The notes beneath the pieces are model-generated. The model searched no databases. It was not told where the DNA came from and worked only from the letters and a program-made list of their open reading frames with translations. From Synechococcaceae cyanobacterium RL_1_2 (lineage in GTDB: Bacteria; Cyanobacteriota; Cyanobacteriia; Cyanobacteriales; JAAUPO01), in assembly GCA_012033095.1 (NCBI GenBank), contig JAAUPO010000141.1, positions 1 to 6,558 on the forward strand: a stretch of 6,558 nt of DNA, written 5' to 3'. Shown here piece by piece: positions 6,143 to 6,558 of this stretch; the first letter of the stretch is position 1, and every line of letters begins with the position of its first letter. A program made the position numbers and the translations under genes.

Positions 6143-6334
6143 AAGGACAATACACCCACATCAATCATAAGACGATCGGAGATGGATCCTGCCTATTCAC
6201 TTCATGTTTATTTATTCACATTCTAGGGTTGGGATTTGCTCGATGTAAGCAAATTTGAATTTATTTAACCTAAGATTCCATCAATTAATCAAAGCATTAC
6301 TTATTCCCTATTACCCTAAGAGGATGTTTGCCAA

Positions 6335-6414
6335 GCCCCCTTTGCCCTCCATTCTGGGGAAAATTACCTGGATTTTAACTAATGAAGTCCCACAAATTGG
6401 GGGATTTGGGGGGC
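6335..6414. repeat. Imperfect palindromic intergenic repeat (MITE-like)
   Basis: The left arm GCCCCCTTTGCCCTCCATTC (6335-6354, running on to TGGGGA at 6360) is an imperfect reverse complement of the right arm, which ends TTGGGGGATTTGGGGGGC (6397-6414). About 17 of 26 positions match when one base offset is allowed. An AT-rich middle of ~27 bases separates the arms. Foldback repeats with such C-rich and G-rich ends are common in cyanobacterial intergenic DNA, from memory. A 12-base piece of the right arm, TTGGGGGATTTG, also occurs at 1117-1128. No open frame or clear target duplication is seen. Confidence 0.55.
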
Positions 6415-6438
6415 AAAATGCAAAATGCAAAATGCAAA
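6414..6438. repeat. Heptamer tandem repeat (CAAAATG), 3.5 copies
   Basis: CAAAATG is repeated at 6414-6420, 6421-6427 and 6428-6434, followed by a partial CAAA. It directly abuts the end of the palindromic repeat. Short tandemly repeated heptamers are a known feature of cyanobacterial genomes. Copy number probably varies by slippage. Confidence 0.85.
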
Positions 6439-6558
6439 TTAATATTGACTTGATAAACCGCCTCTAAGGAATAAGAATTTAATAACATCTAAAACTTAAA
6501 TATCGATGGTTTACGCTCCCTTGAAGGATACCTTACAAATTTCTAAGTTATTTAATTC

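Larger units (their letters stand above)
6131..6558. other. AT-rich non-coding stretch upstream of the HD gene
   Basis: This 428-base region runs to the right edge. It should carry the promoter for the HD-cyclase unit. A TATGAT hexamer read on the minus strand at 6169-6164 is a possible -10 box, but no matching -35 box is visible. It also contains an imperfect palindromic repeat (6335-6414) and a heptamer array (6414-6438). The open frame at 6255-6467 crosses both repeats and has no protein-like features, so I see no gene here. Confidence 0.6.

Noticed and set aside
6255..6467. 70-residue open frame, plus strand
   Set aside because: It runs across the palindromic repeat and the heptamer array, has a low-complexity product and no ribosome site.

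Overview
The window looks like chromosomal DNA from a cyanobacterium. Eight perfect copies of the HIP1 octamer GCGATCGC occur in 6.56 kb. That is about one per 0.8 kb, and this octamer is hyper-abundant only in cyanobacteria. The trpC product has the extended N-terminus usual for cyanobacteria, and the signalling protein (receiver, two PAS domains, class III nucleotide cyclase) is of a kind common in that phylum. Genus cannot be assigned from the sequence alone.

Layout from left to right. Positions 1-943 (minus strand) hold a GT-B-like glycosyltransferase related to the N-terminal half of plant L-arabinokinase. It runs off the left edge and carries two frameshifts in its last ~145 visible bases. 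Positions 944-1468 are a 525-base non-coding stretch with inverted and 26-base tandem repeats that look like worn mobile-element ends. Positions 1469-2627 (plus strand) hold a small BolA-family gene and, 19 bases later, trpC, probably co-transcribed. Positions 2628-2908 are a convergent intergenic gap that is mostly filled by a ~115-base MITE-like element with inverted ends. Positions 2909-6130 (minus strand) hold a two-gene signalling unit. An HD-superfamily phosphohydrolase comes first, with its last ~75 residues displaced by a frameshift. Five bases after it comes a 618-residue receiver-PAS-PAS-adenylate cyclase. Positions 6131-6558 are non-coding, with the promoter side of the HD gene, an imperfect palindromic repeat and a heptamer tandem array.

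How the genes relate. TrpC makes indole-3-glycerol phosphate for tryptophan. BolA proteins work with monothiol glutaredoxins in Fe-S and iron handling, and no glutaredoxin gene is present here. The HD protein and the cyclase are tightly linked, so they may act in one cyclic-nucleotide or nucleotide signalling pathway; this is inference from spacing only. The cyclase keeps all catalytic residues and the Lys/Asp pair that selects ATP. Its receiver domain has Val in place of the conserved Ser/Thr.

Three frameshifts in two genes, at least one in a homopolymer run, may be real decay or uncorrected sequencing errors; read-level data would decide. I see no RNA gene, CRISPR array, phage gene or defence system, and no multi-gene system that I would call clearly new.
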